A stretch of DNA of 64,000 bases from Pempheris klunzingeri (GCF_042242105.1 NC_092021.1:8355855-8419854), one strand, 5' to 3'; shown: positions 49,001 to 62,340, counted from the first letter of the stretch. Notes: a model not told the origin generated them from the sequence alone. Program-made: numbers and translations.

Positions 49001-52000
49001 CATTTATCTTATAACTAACACTGAAGCTGCCATGATTTACAAATCATCTGAGCCACCTGATGAAGCTCAGGTGTTGCTCTGCCAGAGTAATTGCTGGGCA
49101 GGTGTGTGCCTCAGTCGAGTGAGGCGGGGGCCAATGGCATCGTTAAGTCTCTGTATCCACAGGAAGACAACCAGAGAGCTCCATTATAGCAGCTGACACC
49201 TCAGTATACTACAAGAAAGCCATTACCTCGATGGAGGACATGACCTGGACCGTTTACATAAAAGTTATGGCTTTGCTACTCTATGCTTTACAGAGACCCA
49301 ATTTATATTTCCAATTCATTGGCTGTGAATAGTGGCCACAAGTAACAAGGTATTTATTTTTAAGGTGAGTCGTTGTCATTCTTAAATTTAGTAGTAAGGG
49401 TTAAAAACATGTTCTGTACAAATAAGTAATATGAAAAAGTTGCATTTTGAAGGATCACAAAAATTGGTTTGTTTTACACCCTGAAGATGGTGGAAGAGTT
49501 TTGCTTGTAATCCTGTACTACAGACTATTAAATAATGTCTGAATGCACTCAAGACATTTCTGTTACACAGTCAAACTTAAGTAATGTTGACAGATCACAA
49601 TACAAAATAGACAATATTTTCTACAGTACTGTGAAAGGATGTCAGACAGATAATCTGAAGCTTTGACAAATATTTTAAAGCATAATTATGGCAATGCTTG
49701 TCTGACAGGAAAATCAAAGTTACTTTGAAAAATGGTCCAGCACTCTCACACACAAATGTGTTTTTTAAACAATAGACCATATAAACGCAATTACTTCTTT
49801 ATCTAGCATTTTTCCATTGTTAGTGGCGGGGTCCGCCATTCTTGCACTCTGTGTTTTAACATGCAAACATAACGGTATTATCAATCTTCTTTTCTCACTC
49901 TTAGCTAGATGTATTTAGTGTTATAGTAGCCTAACCGTAACACCTGGAACTCGTGGTACAAATTCATGTGCTCAGTACACCCAGCACCCCCCTTCACATG
50001 TCCTTCATTTGTACAAAATGTCGCCAGTGAAAATATTGGATTTCTTATTCTTACATAAAGAATTTGCAGTTGTGAATCACATTTGAATAAACATACTTTG
50101 TAGAAGAAAATGTTGCTGTGGTGAAGTGATTGATGTTCCTTCAGTCACTACAGCCTCTGTCTCACCACACGCCTCCTGGCCTGGCATCCACACGCAGCTT
50201 TGGATGTCCCCATTTTAAGAATCCATTAACTAAGCATTGCACTGAAGCAGGTCACCTCCTTTATTGGCTACACTGAAAATCTGATTTACTCCACTGCGCT
50301 GCTTGTCAGTTCCTGACATCATGTTATTGAAAGTCGGGTATTGATTTACGTCCAACGCCCTCCAAAATCTGGAGTCACGTATGGATAACATTTACACGCA
50401 CTTAATAGCCTGCCATTAATCTCTGCGAGGAGAAAGTGACTGCTTGGAGCCTTTGAGACTACACAAGGAAATACTTTGTATTAAAGTGCCATTTTTTTTA
50501 ATATTCTTTGTACAGGTTTCCAGGTCTGGCAAAACAGCATACTTCTCTGAGTATACAAATCAATACCCCTCACGCAACTGGAAACACATATATACTTCTC
50601 ATTACTATTCACAAATAGGAGTTTCACTTCTCATAAAGTCAGGTTAAATCAAGTCAGAGAAATAGAATTGAGGAACTATCTTACACGTGAATATAAATAA
50701 GGTGAGTGAACGTCTCTGTCTGAGCCTGAGCTGGAACTAGTGGTCTCTGTGCCAGCCGGTGAAATATGGTAGGAGGTTAATTGAACACTCTCCTACCAGC
50801 ACCCATGGAGTTGAGATGATGATTGTAGTTTTACACAGTGTACTGATGAACTGCCTCTGACCCTGCGGGAAAGCAAAGTGCTTTCTCATCTAACTGAAAA
50901 TAATGAAAAACAATGCAAATACTCCCAGTCCAGGGCTCTCTTATAAGTAACCCGCTGATAGATGTAGTGTCAGAAGATCTAATTAAAAAAAAGGAGACTG
51001 AATGAATACAAAACTACCCAGAGATGTTTTTTGGAGAAGAGAAACAGTTTAAATATACTTTAAATATGACTTAAATAAGAGTGATATGATTCTGATTGGA
51101 AATGTCTCTCAATATGGTTCATTGTTTGATTAAATGTGGCTGTATGTGAGTAAGCATGTAAGTTGTGCGCATAAACTGATAACTGTGGTCAGCTAGTCAT
51201 GTCAAAGAAAACAGGAGCATCACGGGAAATGATTATTACTGTAACACGAGATAAGTGGGAATCAACACATGCCATTATTTTAAGAACTCACATTCCTAAA
51301 TTGCAAGGGAAAAAAATCACTCTAGAAATACACTGAGCCGTGAAAAGAAGTTAAAATGCCAAGTTCCCCTTGGTTTCTCAAGCTGCACCAGATCCTTTTT
51401 CAATTTTCAAGCTAGCATAATTCATTTTTTGAACACAGGCTACATAAATGGTAGAAGTGTAGATATCTGAAATGATTCAGCATATCCATGAAGTTCAGGG
51501 AGATTTTGGCATGTGGTTGTGTCCTTGGTCAAGGACACTTTGATGCTGCTAGACAGACCAATCACCATTTCAGGGATTCAAACTGTGACCTTCCTTTGCA
51601 GTCTCTGCCACCTGCTATCCCTGCCCTCCAAATGGCCCAAACTGTCTACATCTATGAGACTTCATACTTTTAGTTTGGTGAACTGCAGGAAGGGTTACAG
51701 GTCATGTCATAAATGCTGGTGTCATTTAAGGCCAGTTTGAAGTTTTGTCCTACATAAAGATGTAGAAGGATGCATAGAGGCAAACTTTAAGGAGGCCAAT
51801 AGTTATCACAAATCAACTGTTTAGAACGGACACTGCTTTATTGGTCTTGAATCAGCATTACAACAATTGTGACCACTTCATTAAAGCTGCGCCAATTAAT
51901 ATTTCTGCAAGAAGAATTCAAATTCAAATGGCTGCACCCGTAATGACAAGCTCATCAAGAACTGTATTACCCAATTCGGCAGTTTAGTTCTGTGAAGCAT

Positions 52001-52149
52001 TTCAGAGTTTCTCAGCTTCCTGTTTTGATTCCCAAGTGGTCAAAAACAAAGAATGAATGTAGCTCTCATGATTACATTGTATTGAGAGGGAGTCATGTCT
52101 TCTTGATGCCTTAATGGGGCCCTTAACAAAATTTGGCTTGCAAGGTTGC
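46071..52149. other. Gene-free stretch
   Basis: No supported exon on either strand. The 51.88-kb phrase CATTAAAGCTGCGCCAATTA resembles the end of the MITE-like repeat seen at 19.06 kb. Confidence 0.45.
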
Positions 52150-53350
52150 TAGAGTTGCTCATTTCAAACCAAAAAATATTACACAGTCATCCTAATTTTC
52201 TAAAGCCAACTGAAAAGAACAGATTCAGACTCATTTTATTGTTTCCCCGACTAAATGAAATAACAGAATGAACGGATGATGCATGGACCCAGTCTGTTCC
52301 CCAGCAGTTTACAGTGATAACAATCAAAGTACAAAGCAGCTCTATGAAACTCTGTGGCTCATTGTCTTCTTTTGAATGACAAAGTTCCTCCTCGTACTCT
52401 GCTATCGTTCTTTCAAACAGCTCAATTATCTCCTTTGCAGCTACAGGTCGTCGCTGGCTGACAGGAGCTTTTAGCATTTGGACCTCACACATTTTTACAG
52501 CAACTTTTCCTCCAGACACGCACGATTAAAATTGCTTTGACATGCGATGTGTTGCTAGGTTACACTCAAGTCCGTCCGTTTCCAGTTAGCTAGTTAGCTT
52601 CATTAAGCATTTTTGATTAACAGGAGATGAGGTTGAGGTGAAATATTCCAAAACCTTGCACAGTGTCTCCTTCGACAAAATGCTCCATGCAATCAGGCTC
52701 TAGGTGCTCAAGCCACAGGCTGCAAACACTTTACGGAAGCACGTCAGTCCCTGGTTGCCAGTTTTGGATCAAACAAATGTGATGATGCTTACTTGTCATC
52801 CTATCATAGAAAACTGTCTATATCTAGGACTGCATTAGCAACAGGTACCAATTCATCGTAGAGATGTCATAGACGTATACAGTGAACTGGATGCAGGGTT
52901 GGAGGTGGGTCCCCGTTCATTCCTATGAAAGTTGCTAAGTTGCACATGAGGCCAAAAAACATCAACTTCCCAGGCATAAAATTACTTCTTCCACATTGTT
53001 GATCCCATAGAGCATACACACTAGCATCTCTGGCAAGCCAGGCCAGCTAATTTCCAGTTGGTCTTCTGCTAACCTGAATGTGGATGAAACAATTTGTGCA
53101 GCTCCTCTGGACTTTCCTAAAGTTATTGGATCTGTTTTTACATGTTAGTCCATGGAAAAATGTATTTTATGGACCAAAAAGCATCACGTGATGGACACCA
53201 TTGTGTAATTACAAAGCCTGGTGCACTTGTTAGGTGCTTGAGAAACATAGGGTTGCCAGGTCAGACAGTCAGTCGATTCAACAAACTATGCATGAGTTTA
53301 GGGGCCTCCTGGGTGCTGTGGGGTCCTGAGCAGCTGCTTATTTGGCTTAG
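52150..53350 (-). pseudogene. Dispersed copy B of a zinc-finger gene first exon and its flank
   Basis: On the minus strand, ATG at 52,492 opens MCEVQMLKAPVSQRRPVAAK, continuing EIIELFERTIAEYEEELCHS and KEDNEPQ. This is open and closer than copy A to the N-terminal coiled coil of fish C2H2 zinc-finger proteins. No zinc fingers follow. The flank matches copy A through TTCCAGTTAGCTAGTTAGCT and ATCATAGAAAACTGTC. About 370 bp (near 52,868-53,243) is extra relative to copy A and looks like a later insertion. Confidence 0.65.
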
Positions 53351-56300
53351 AGGAATGCCCAGATCTGCCTGTACCCCTCCACTCCTTTCCAACTAAAATA
53401 ATTTGACTACATGCAAAAATTTTTTAAGAATATGCAAGTCAGTATAATAACAACTAATATTATTTGAGGTATCAAATCCATCTACAAAACAGGGCTTCAA
53501 GAATATGTCAGAACGCAGATGCTATGTGAAAGGTTCTCTATATGGGATCTCAGCATCTCAGACTGACTGACAGCCTTTCTTAGCGCTGGTGCTACTCCTT
53601 TAGGTCAGTAGCTTTGCTCAGTTTGTTGCTGGGCAGCAGTTTTTCGGCTTGGTTTCACTGTGTTAAGGGTTTTTCTCACAGAATGACTCATTGAGTCAGA
53701 TACAGTAGCGGGCACACACAGCCATCCCAACAACCAAAACAAAGAACAGAAAAACTCAGATTACAACACACACAGAGGGGGTGTTACTTTGCTCTCTGCT
53801 CAGGTCGCCATTACTCCACTGTATCTTTACATAGCAAACAGCTGTTTAATGCTGTATTAATGTTCTGAATTTGGTATAGAAAACCTTGAAGGCCCTTGTT
53901 TTTTCAGTTTATATTGTGCTTATTGGTGCACACAAAAAAAGAGCAATTACTCAGAAACAGTGAACCTGGTGCTTTTAGACGCGTAAGGGTCTGGGGCCAT
54001 GGGGCTGTTTGCCTAGTTGGTAATCCACCTTTCCTCTACTGGTTGCAGTTTTGTAATGCAAATGCCATTACATTTAGTAGATTGCCTGAGATGATTATTT
54101 TTGATTTTTATATACAGTTCAGTATTATTCATATATTATCTACATAATATGATACATTATGGATTCATTATTTGAATATGATTTGAATGATATCTAAATA
54201 TTATTTGAATATGAATTTTGAGTTTCCCCTTAAGTTGCTTAAAGGTTGATAAAACTGTATTATTCAACACTGTCTAACAGTGAATAATGTGGGTTTGAAC
54301 CAAGTTTGGCTGCACACCATGACTCCGTACTCACTGGCCCACCAGTGGTTCAATGAGGTTTGTAGGAACTATATTTTGAAATTTTCTCCGGATTCTTTTA
54401 AAGTTTGCAAGTATTTGTTTTGAAAACTTTGCTCTACAACCAGTCAAATGAACTTTAGGTGTTCCCAATGAAAAAAAAAACATCTGTTAGACACAATGAG
54501 TAGTCAAACAACCTGTTTAATTAGGTATCAATATTGGGTCCCAAAAAGGTGGTGGATGATTCGGCAGCTAAACTCAAAAGCTTCCGAACAAGGTGGACTG
54601 ACATCTGTTTTCTCTTGTCTTCCTTATAAGAGGAGTCAGGGGCTTTCATTAAAATGTTAATGATATTTCATTGAACAGATGGTGCAAAGGGCAAACAGCC
54701 ATGATGAACAAACACAGGAAGGCAAAGGAGTGGGTTACATTCCAGCCAAGTGCATCGTTCCACATGTTAATCAGCGGGAGAGAAGTATAGATTATGTTCT
54801 CGATGGAGGCAGCAAAAAAGCATAGTGATGAAGCGTTCCAAGTAATTAACCAGGGAGAGGATTGAGAAAAAAAACATTATGAAAGGCTGAATGCTACTTA
54901 CAACTACACCTAATCAAGCATTCCCTATTTCCTTCACTAGGGTGGTTTTGAAAGAGGGTCAACACCTTCAACTCCAAGCCATGATCAGGCCATGGTTCTT
55001 AAAAAACGATTGCCTCCTTCTGGTTGGGAGCAAGTTGCTGCCCCTCAGAGAATATCTCTGGGGCTCACTGACACTACAGTGTATGATGGAGTGTGAGATC
55101 AACAGGTGGTTTATCTAAGCGACAGAAAGGGACCAAAGAAGATTAGTTAGCTTCCAGTGAAAAATCCGCAAGCCGTAATATCAACCATCACCATGACCCT
55201 TTCCCTAACTTTAAACCTTTTGTGTTTTAGTTTTGCCAAGTCTACAATCCTGGTTGATTTGATGACACTCGGGCAGTATAATAACACAAGTACTAGAATT
55301 CTGGAGGCACCAAATACTCATTGAGCAGAACAAAGAACACATATTGTTTCATAAAGAAGTTAGCCAATAATCAGCTTTTTCCCAACATGCCATGAAAACC
55401 CAAGATCTGATGTTATGCTGCACAGGGCGCAACACATTTTCCACACAACAGCAGAGCGCAGTAAAGTTGGTGTCCTTGCTGAGAAGTTGGAAGAGTGATC
55501 AAAGAAAAGCCACCCTATGTTTCACCGTTCTTAATGCAAAGCATCACATTAGGATGCTAGGTTTGCATTAGCAGTGAACAGTAAATAATAAAGTTGAAAT
55601 AAGGCTGGACTGTGCTTGTATGTCTCCACCTGACTATTAGCTAGTATCTAAAATGGGATTTGATTTCATGAAAATCATAAAAATTGCAAACTTGACCGTA
55701 CCCAAACCTTTTGTTTAGTTGCCTTGACAACAATTTTCCTCTGGCCTTAACCATACCATAGTTGTCATGCGTAGATATTGTAGTAAGCAAGAATTTTTAA
55801 AGCATTGGCCATAATCCAGGATTTTTCAGAATTGTCCAACATTAGCATTCTTGTCCAGTGATCGAGTTGGCTGAAGAGGGAAGTAGGGATTGTGCAGGGC
55901 AGAGGTACATCTCAGCTACTGTACCTAGACTGCTGCAGCCGTGACCAGGAAACTGATGATAATGGATGAATGGATGAATGGGTGGATGGTCTGACCATTT
56001 TATTTCTAGTACTGAGAGCACTCATACACCCCCCTTATGAAAAGCTTATCTGCCCGCATCTACACGTCTCATTCATTAGCAAAAAACAGGCGCTACTACA
56101 ATGCCCAGCAAAAAGAAACAAACCACCAAAAAAAATGCAACATTCAAGGTTTAGGTAGCACCAATCCAAATAATTGCAGTATGTCAAAGAGCTTTAGTGA
56201 CATTGGCTTTTGAAAGCGATGCAGCAGGCACAAGTTTCTCTCAGTAATGGGTCTTTTATTGATCTCTGTACTGTGAACTCAAACTACTGGCTGGATAAGC

Positions 56301-59300
56301 CAAAAGCTTGCCTACCCATTAGAGAACAGGTTTCTCTGGACACCCTGCAACTGTGAGGTGTAATTGTTGGAAGATTAAAAATCCGTTATTGATCATGGTA
56401 ACCCCAGCTCACTGTGATCCATCATGAAACCTCCTCATAACAAAGAAACAAAATTCTTGACTGCTGATAAATCACCACAACAAATGGAGTGCCGTGTTTT
56501 TTGAGCATTTCTACTTTCCATTGTTTTGTGTTTTTCCACATTGGAATAGTTCTCATATTCTATGTTACTTCAACAGGGACTGAAAATATACCTGCCGTTA
56601 ACTGAATGCTCCTGTTTTCTGCAGCTAAATTGTTTATTGAACCCATGGAGTGTAAATGAATTAACCAAGAAGGCAAAGCCAAGGAACAAATCTGACAGAA
56701 AAATGATCCAAGCTATGCACTGTTAACGACGACAGCTGGCTTTCCTCCGAGAAAATATGGCCATTTGTTGAATGTCAAGCCAAACTACAAAGATGTGAGG
56801 AGACTTGGAAAATATTTTTTTATTTTCAAATGCTGGTAAGGTGTCCATTTAAATCCAGAAAACAAAACTAACACACAGTTTTACTGAAACAGATAGAAAA
56901 TTGATATGATTATCACAAACAAAATTATTGGAGCCCTTTCATGTCCATCACAGAGATACACAGCTCATAGACAGCTTATAGACCAGTTCTTCTACAGATG
57001 AAGAAAAGACATCGACCAATTACAAGTTCGTAAAGACATTCAAACACTTTGATAATGTTTAGCTAAATATTTTACAAAATAACAACACAGATGGCGTGTG
57101 CCTTCCTTCAGATTGTAAAAGTTGTATACACAGTTTCCAGCACAAACATTGTTATGAGACAGGTCAAAGTTGCACAGATAGATAGACAAGTAAACCTACA
57201 GAAGTATAAAAAAGACTACTTTGTCAGATTCAAATACAGTATGTAAAATTGAAAACAAGTCTCTACCTAGAATAGGTCAAGTATTAGTTGCAAATAATTA
57301 TTTGTGTTTATTTTAACCTGCTTGAACTACTTGATGAGTAGGAATCACCACATGAGGACAGGTACAGTAAGTTGTCAATCACAGAAAAGCATGTGACATT
57401 AACTTTCGTAAACTTTTCTGTCATTGTCCTCTGGCACTCGTTCTTGTCCTTTTATGATCCACCCACTTGGGGAGTTGGGCTTTAACACCTTTCTGTCTCT
57501 GGTTCCCGGCCCTACACAGAAACTGGCTAGGCATTAAGTGACTCTGAGTTCTGCAATGGCGAGGGTGGACAGGGGGAGGGCTCGACCCTCGGCTGTCCAT
57601 CTTAGCGCACAGTGCTATGGTGTAGAAGTCCCAGAGAGTAGGCACTTGGACACAATCAACTCCTGGCCAACAAAATGAGCCGTAAGCGATTAAAGGAACA
57701 GCGTTGAGTCTGTGTCCAAACAAACAGTGTTATGCTACAATCAAATCAATAGCAGTAAGAGTTATGGCATGTTAATTCAGCCATTTGTGTTTTGCTGCTG
57801 TGGCCAACAATTTATGTGACAGACATTATCTCAATGTTGACATTCAACATAAATACATTCACATATACAGTAAATTTGGACCCCGGAAAATTAAGAGTAT
57901 ACAAAGTTGCATTAATTAGTACTTTTTAATATCAAAGTTCTTTGTGATGACTTATTGTTATTGTCTCTGTGCTGTATCTGACTCCTTCGAGATGTAATAA
58001 CACATTAGCTGAACTGAACCTCTGTCTTGCGGTGCACATCAAGTGCAAAATTGTAGTACTGCATGGAAAATTGTGCATTTTTTAGTTTACAATGCACAAA
58101 ATTGTTTAAAAAAATGTTACCATATCATTTTTGCATGTATCTCAACAAACCGCTTCTCAAACCGCCATGATATTCAACCGGAATACAAAAATCTTGCGAT
58201 TTCTAACCTTCTTCTCAGGGTACCACTACAGTCTCAGATTATCACAGAGGGCTTCGATATTCATTGAAAAGGCCGTGTAATGTCAAAGGGGTCACAGAGA
58301 GTTATAAGGAGTTCATCTATGTGCTTTTCAGCCGTTTTTAAGCTCATTAATATGGTTTTTCACCGCTCACACACTGAGGCTGGAGTTATGTTTCTCCTGG
58401 CTGCATGTAGGCAAACAGGCGTGGGGTCACTCGGCTACAATTGCACGGATGTCTTTTGTTCATCTCTGTTGCGATCCTGCCTCCTGATGGGAGCTCAGTC
58501 AACCAGTCAGCTTGTTTGACACACAGGTCTGCATGGACATTGTGGAGATTTAGTGGATCACTTTGCTGCATGTTTGCTGTTGTGTAAAGGGCCAGTTGTT
58601 TAATATTACATTCAGCAGTGTGCCAAACTGTCTTAGTTCCACTCACCCCTACCTCTGTATCACATATTACAGCACGCACATGTCAGCCTGTCACCCTGTG
58701 TGAGAGATGTTTTTAACCTAGAGCCTTCAGTGCTGGAATATTGCCTCAGAATACCTGGAGACATTCTTTCCTTTCATAACTTTGGTATGGAGAGCTGAAA
58801 AGCTTGTTTAGATGACTTTTGGAATCCACCAAAAACACATCAGAGCTGCGAGTGTATGGCAACTTTCCCTTGTTTGAATATATTTTGTGTGGAGTGGTCG
58901 CACAGAGTAACCTCATTACCTGGGTCAGCAGTTTCATGTGTGAGGTCTATTGGAGGCAGGTTGCACGTGTTATGCAAACTGGATGTTAACACCTTACCCT
59001 GTTTCGTATATTGGTCCAAGTATGGTAAAAATGCCCTTTACCTCAACAGTGTAACATGAAGAATAAATCAATCTATACAAAGTGACTGGGAGACACACTC
59101 ATGCTCCTCATTCGTCTCAGTCCAAATTCAATCACACTGTGGATCGACACCAGATTTATCACTTCAGTCTAGATCTATCGAGGAGTATTTTATTTATTTT
59201 GTGCTATCGCTGTTGCCCTGTAGAGCCAGATTCACTTGTATTTGATAAAATAAAAGTAAATTATATCATTCATGAGAGTGAAAAAATCGAAATGATCCAT

Positions 59301-59449
59301 TTTTGTCAGTGAAGGACCTCAAATAAGGCGCTCAGAAAGATGGACGATTAAGTGTTGCAACAGCTTTTCAGTCATCTTGTACATGACCACACATTTCCTC
59401 GCGTATTTACAGACACACACGCACACGCCACATCTGCCGAGCCACCCTG
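53351..59449. other. Gene-free stretch and lrrc3 3' flank
   Basis: No coding exon recognised. Possible lrrc3 poly(A) signals (minus AATAAA) lie near 59.19 kb. A LINE/SINE tail remnant with GGATGAATGGATGAATGGGT is at about 55.96 kb. The patch at 54.62-54.85 kb is non-repetitive and might be regulatory. Confidence 0.45.
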
Positions 59450-60250
59450 CTAGAGAACAGTGCTGATGGTGTCAAAGTCCTTGCTGATCTGAGAGCTGCT
59501 GGGCAGTGACTTGAGGTACTCCAGGTGCCTCCTAGCATCCTCCTGATTGTGTCTCACATAGTAGATGACATACGCAATCACCATGGTGAACCACCCGAAC
59601 ATGGTGACAAACATGGCTACGTCGGTGGTCTTGTGGTGAAAGTTGCAGAAGTTGATCCCTGAGTCCAGCACCTGGATTACCGGTTTGCCTGCATATTCCT
59701 CCTGCACTGCTGTGTGGCAGATCACCTCATTCACTGTCTCTGGGTCCAGCCGCAGCTCCCTCAGGACCTCCTGCAAGGTGCACTCACAGTGCCATGGGTT
59801 GTTGGAGAGGCTGATTTTTGCTCGTAGGCGAGCAAATGCCTCTTTGGGGACACTTTGAATGTGATTGTTTGATAGATCCAGCACAAGAAGGCTGTCAGAA
59901 ACGCCTTGGAAAGCTCCAACGTCCACAGTTTCAATGTCATTGTTAGACAGGTCCAGCTCCTGAAGGTAGTGCAGTTCTTTAAAGGCGTGGTTGGGGAGGT
60001 GGGTGATGTGGTTGGATGCCAAAAGCAGGACAACAGTATCTCTTGGAAGATCTGATGGGATTTTCTCCAAGTTGCGAGACATACACTGGACCACGGTCAT
60101 GCCGTTCTTCTCTATACAGTGACAACTTGTAGGACATGCCATCACTGGTGCGCTTGCCATGAATAATCCAAAGAGCAAGCCCCATAAAAGGGCAAAGCCA
60201 GCAAAAATGGGGGATTTCCTGGGCATATCAGGCCCGGCTATGTCCTGCAT
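59450..60250 (-). CDS. lrrc3: Leucine-rich repeat-containing protein 3, single-pass membrane protein
   Basis: A single coding exon of 266 residues from ATG at 60,250. A second ATG at 60,226 (MPRKSPIFAGF, 258 residues) gives a more typical signal peptide and nearly equals the 257 of human LRRC3. The hydrophobic leader ends ASAPVMA. It is followed by an LRRNT with CPTSCHC, three LRRs (LPRDTVVLLLASNHITHLP, LHYLQELDLSNNDI, LLVLDLSNNHIQSVP), an LRRCT with NPWHCECTLQEVL, a membrane span about 211-232 (VTMFGWFTMVIAYVIYYV) and the tail RHNQEDARRHLEYLKSLPS. LDPETVNEVICHTAVQEEYA and TTDVAM favour LRRC3 over LRRC3B or LRRC3C. The end DTISTVL looks like a PDZ-binding tail. The exact role is little known. 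A 3' splice site (CTGACAG) lies 25 bases upstream of the ATG. Confidence 0.94.
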   Translation of the reverse strand: MQDIAGPDMPRKSPIFAGFALLWGLLFGLFMASAPVMACPTSCHCIEKNGMTVVQCMSRNLEKIPSDLPRDTVVLLLASNHITHLPNHAFKELHYLQELDLSNNDIETVDVGAFQGVSDSLLVLDLSNNHIQSVPKEAFARLRAKISLSNNPWHCECTLQEVLRELRLDPETVNEVICHTAVQEEYAGKPVIQVLDSGINFCNFHHKTTDVAMFVTMFGWFTMVIAYVIYYVRHNQEDARRHLEYLKSLPSSSQISKDFDTISTVL

Positions 60251-61335
60251 TTTCAGCAGCAACCTCCCACAAGTCCTGTCAGGCAAAAGCAATCATGGTT
60301 TCACCTGGTTCTTGGCATTAAATTGGGACGGCTACAGCTTCATTAGCTTTCAAAATCCCCAAATGATCAGTTCATTCACGTGAATGCGAGGGCTTATCTT
60401 GAAAGAGTCCTTCAAAATTCATTTGATAGAGTTTCATATAATCTTTTGAAATAGATTTCAAAAGAGCGCTTCCAAAAATGTAGCTGCTCACTGAGCATAT
60501 TCCAGCAGGCAAATGTAATCTTGGGTTTATTGTGAGGACACTGAAAGCTTCAGAGAGTTAGGAAAGCAACCCTGGCATCAGCACACCGTGTTATTCACTG
60601 AAAGAAACAAAGAAAAGCGTGTTATTCTTGAACGGGAAAACACATTATTAGTTCTTCAGTGCGGCATATATATGAGGAATCAAACCCATCCAGACAGAGA
60701 CTCTGCTGAGAGAAGTCATTTTCTAAGTGCACAGACAATTGCCTTTGTCTTCCCAAATTGAGCTGAGTAAATGCTATTCCCACGTTTACAAAATGTATAA
60801 TGTGATTATTGAGAAAAATCCATTTCACTTTAGCAAATCTCATAAACCGGCAGGCACACTCGTGGGTCATCGCAAGCATTTTCTCATTCAATTAGGAAAA
60901 CGTAATTTTGTTCTGCATTGTCTACAATAAATGCTACATGAAATTATTTTTATGGTGCCAGAGCATTGCAGTGCATTTTAATATTAATTACAATGTTTCA
61001 TACCAAGACAAAGAACAAAACAGATCATCTCTCTTTGACTCCAGCAATTAGGAAAAGCTTCTTTTTGTTTTTGGCACAGCTCCCTCTCTTGAAGGACTGC
61101 TGTCTCTCAATCTCAGGAGCGTGATGAGAATAGCTGTGGGCTCCAAAATGACTCCATCTGTCCTGCAGGAGGATCATCACTTTAGGACTGCGCACCCTCT
61201 GGAAGGCTAAAGTGATCACACTAAGAACCTCTCGCTGTGTTCGAGGTCATCCACCCCACGGAGCCTGTGTCTCCTTCTCCCCTTTTCCCTTCTATTTTCT
61301 CCCTTTGTCTTTGACAAGGGCTTCATAGCTTTAGG

Positions 61336-61336
<1 letters not shown>

Positions 61337-61381
<45 letters not shown>
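61337..61381. repeat. (CA)n microsatellite
   Basis: An uninterrupted CA run in the probable lrrc3 intron. Confidence 0.95.
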
Positions 61382-61383
<2 letters not shown>

Positions 61384-61840
61384 ATTCTCAGTTTCAAAGC
61401 CCCTCGTGGTATCAGGAGTCCGAGCTCAGCAGGAGGTGTGGACAAGATGTGGCATCACAAGGGCGGCTAAACACACTGCGGCTCTGCTTTGACACCGCTA
61501 CATCATTAGGTGGAATGGCAGGTGGCACAGTAAGGTTTGCGCACGCATGTTCTCATGGACTTTTTCCTCATCCCTCAGCCGCCTCGTTCCCAACACGGTC
61601 TTTGATCTCATTTCACTTTCACTTAGAAATTAAAATTAGGTGGCTCTCAAAACAACCTCCATCAACATGTTTTCTCCAGTTTTGCAAAGAAATGAATCGT
61701 TTCCGTCTTCAAACTGTGAGGCTGCAGACAAAAATTCAGGAAAAAAAAATGTATGTATGTTTCCTGATGAGAATACTGGGTGCATCTGTGGGGCTAAGAA
61801 AACAGTGGGCAAAGATTTCAGCTGAATCAGACTAATGCCT

Positions 61841-61873
<33 letters not shown>
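61841..61873. repeat. (ATG)n trinucleotide repeat
   Basis: Eleven ATG units without interruption. Confidence 0.95.
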
Positions 61874-62052
61874 CTTATGTGTGCAGTGTAAACTATATCA
61901 TAGCGCTTTACAATATTGCGGCTTTTAACCACATTTACGCATTGTTGTTAAAATATCAGTCTGGCAAAAACAAATAGAAATAGCCCTTTCTATTTCTATT
62001 TGAATGGGTCCATGGGTGGATTAAAAAAGTGTGCCAGAAGCAGCTTACTCAC

Positions 62053-62340
62053 CAGGACAGAGTTTTACCTTGGAATGCATTCATAGACACTTTTTCTTTT
62101 ATCCGGACTCTGGCTGGAGGATTCAGCGGAGATAACCCCCGATAGCGCAGCAGCACTTTCACATCTGTGTGGTCGCTGAAAGAAGGCTGAACCTCGCTGG
62201 AAAAACGAATATTAAAGCCGGATTCTTTAGGAAGAAAAAAAGTAAAGTCAGCCACTTCCACGTTATTTCCGCGAGGGATTGAAGGATGAAACGGTGAAGT
62301 TACGCGCGGGGAAGTTATTACATCTCCAGGTGAAATGATT
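62053..62340 (-). other. lrrc3: Probable 5' non-coding exon of lrrc3 (outer limit approximate)
   Basis: The minus strand carries a near-consensus donor CTGTCCTG|GTGAGTAAG with last exonic base 62,053, in a CpG-containing stretch (CGCGCGTAAC, CCGATAGCGC) upstream of lrrc3. Human LRRC3 also has its coding region in one exon. The frame open here has no ATG start. The start site is not determined. Confidence 0.45.

Larger units (their letters stand above)
60276..62052 (-). other. Probable lrrc3 intron 1
   Basis: Bounded by the acceptor TTTTGCCTGACAG (last base 60,276) and the donor at 62,052. It contains a CA microsatellite and an ATG/GAT trinucleotide run. The stretch 61.02-61.26 kb is non-repetitive. 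The link of the two ends is inferred. Confidence 0.45.

Noticed and set aside
57421..57723. 100-codon minus-strand frame
   Set aside because: No recognised domain, no splice context; composition suggests chance.
62049..62261. Minus-strand frame in the probable lrrc3 5' exon as coding
   Set aside because: No ATG start and not joined in frame to a recognised protein; better read as untranslated exon.
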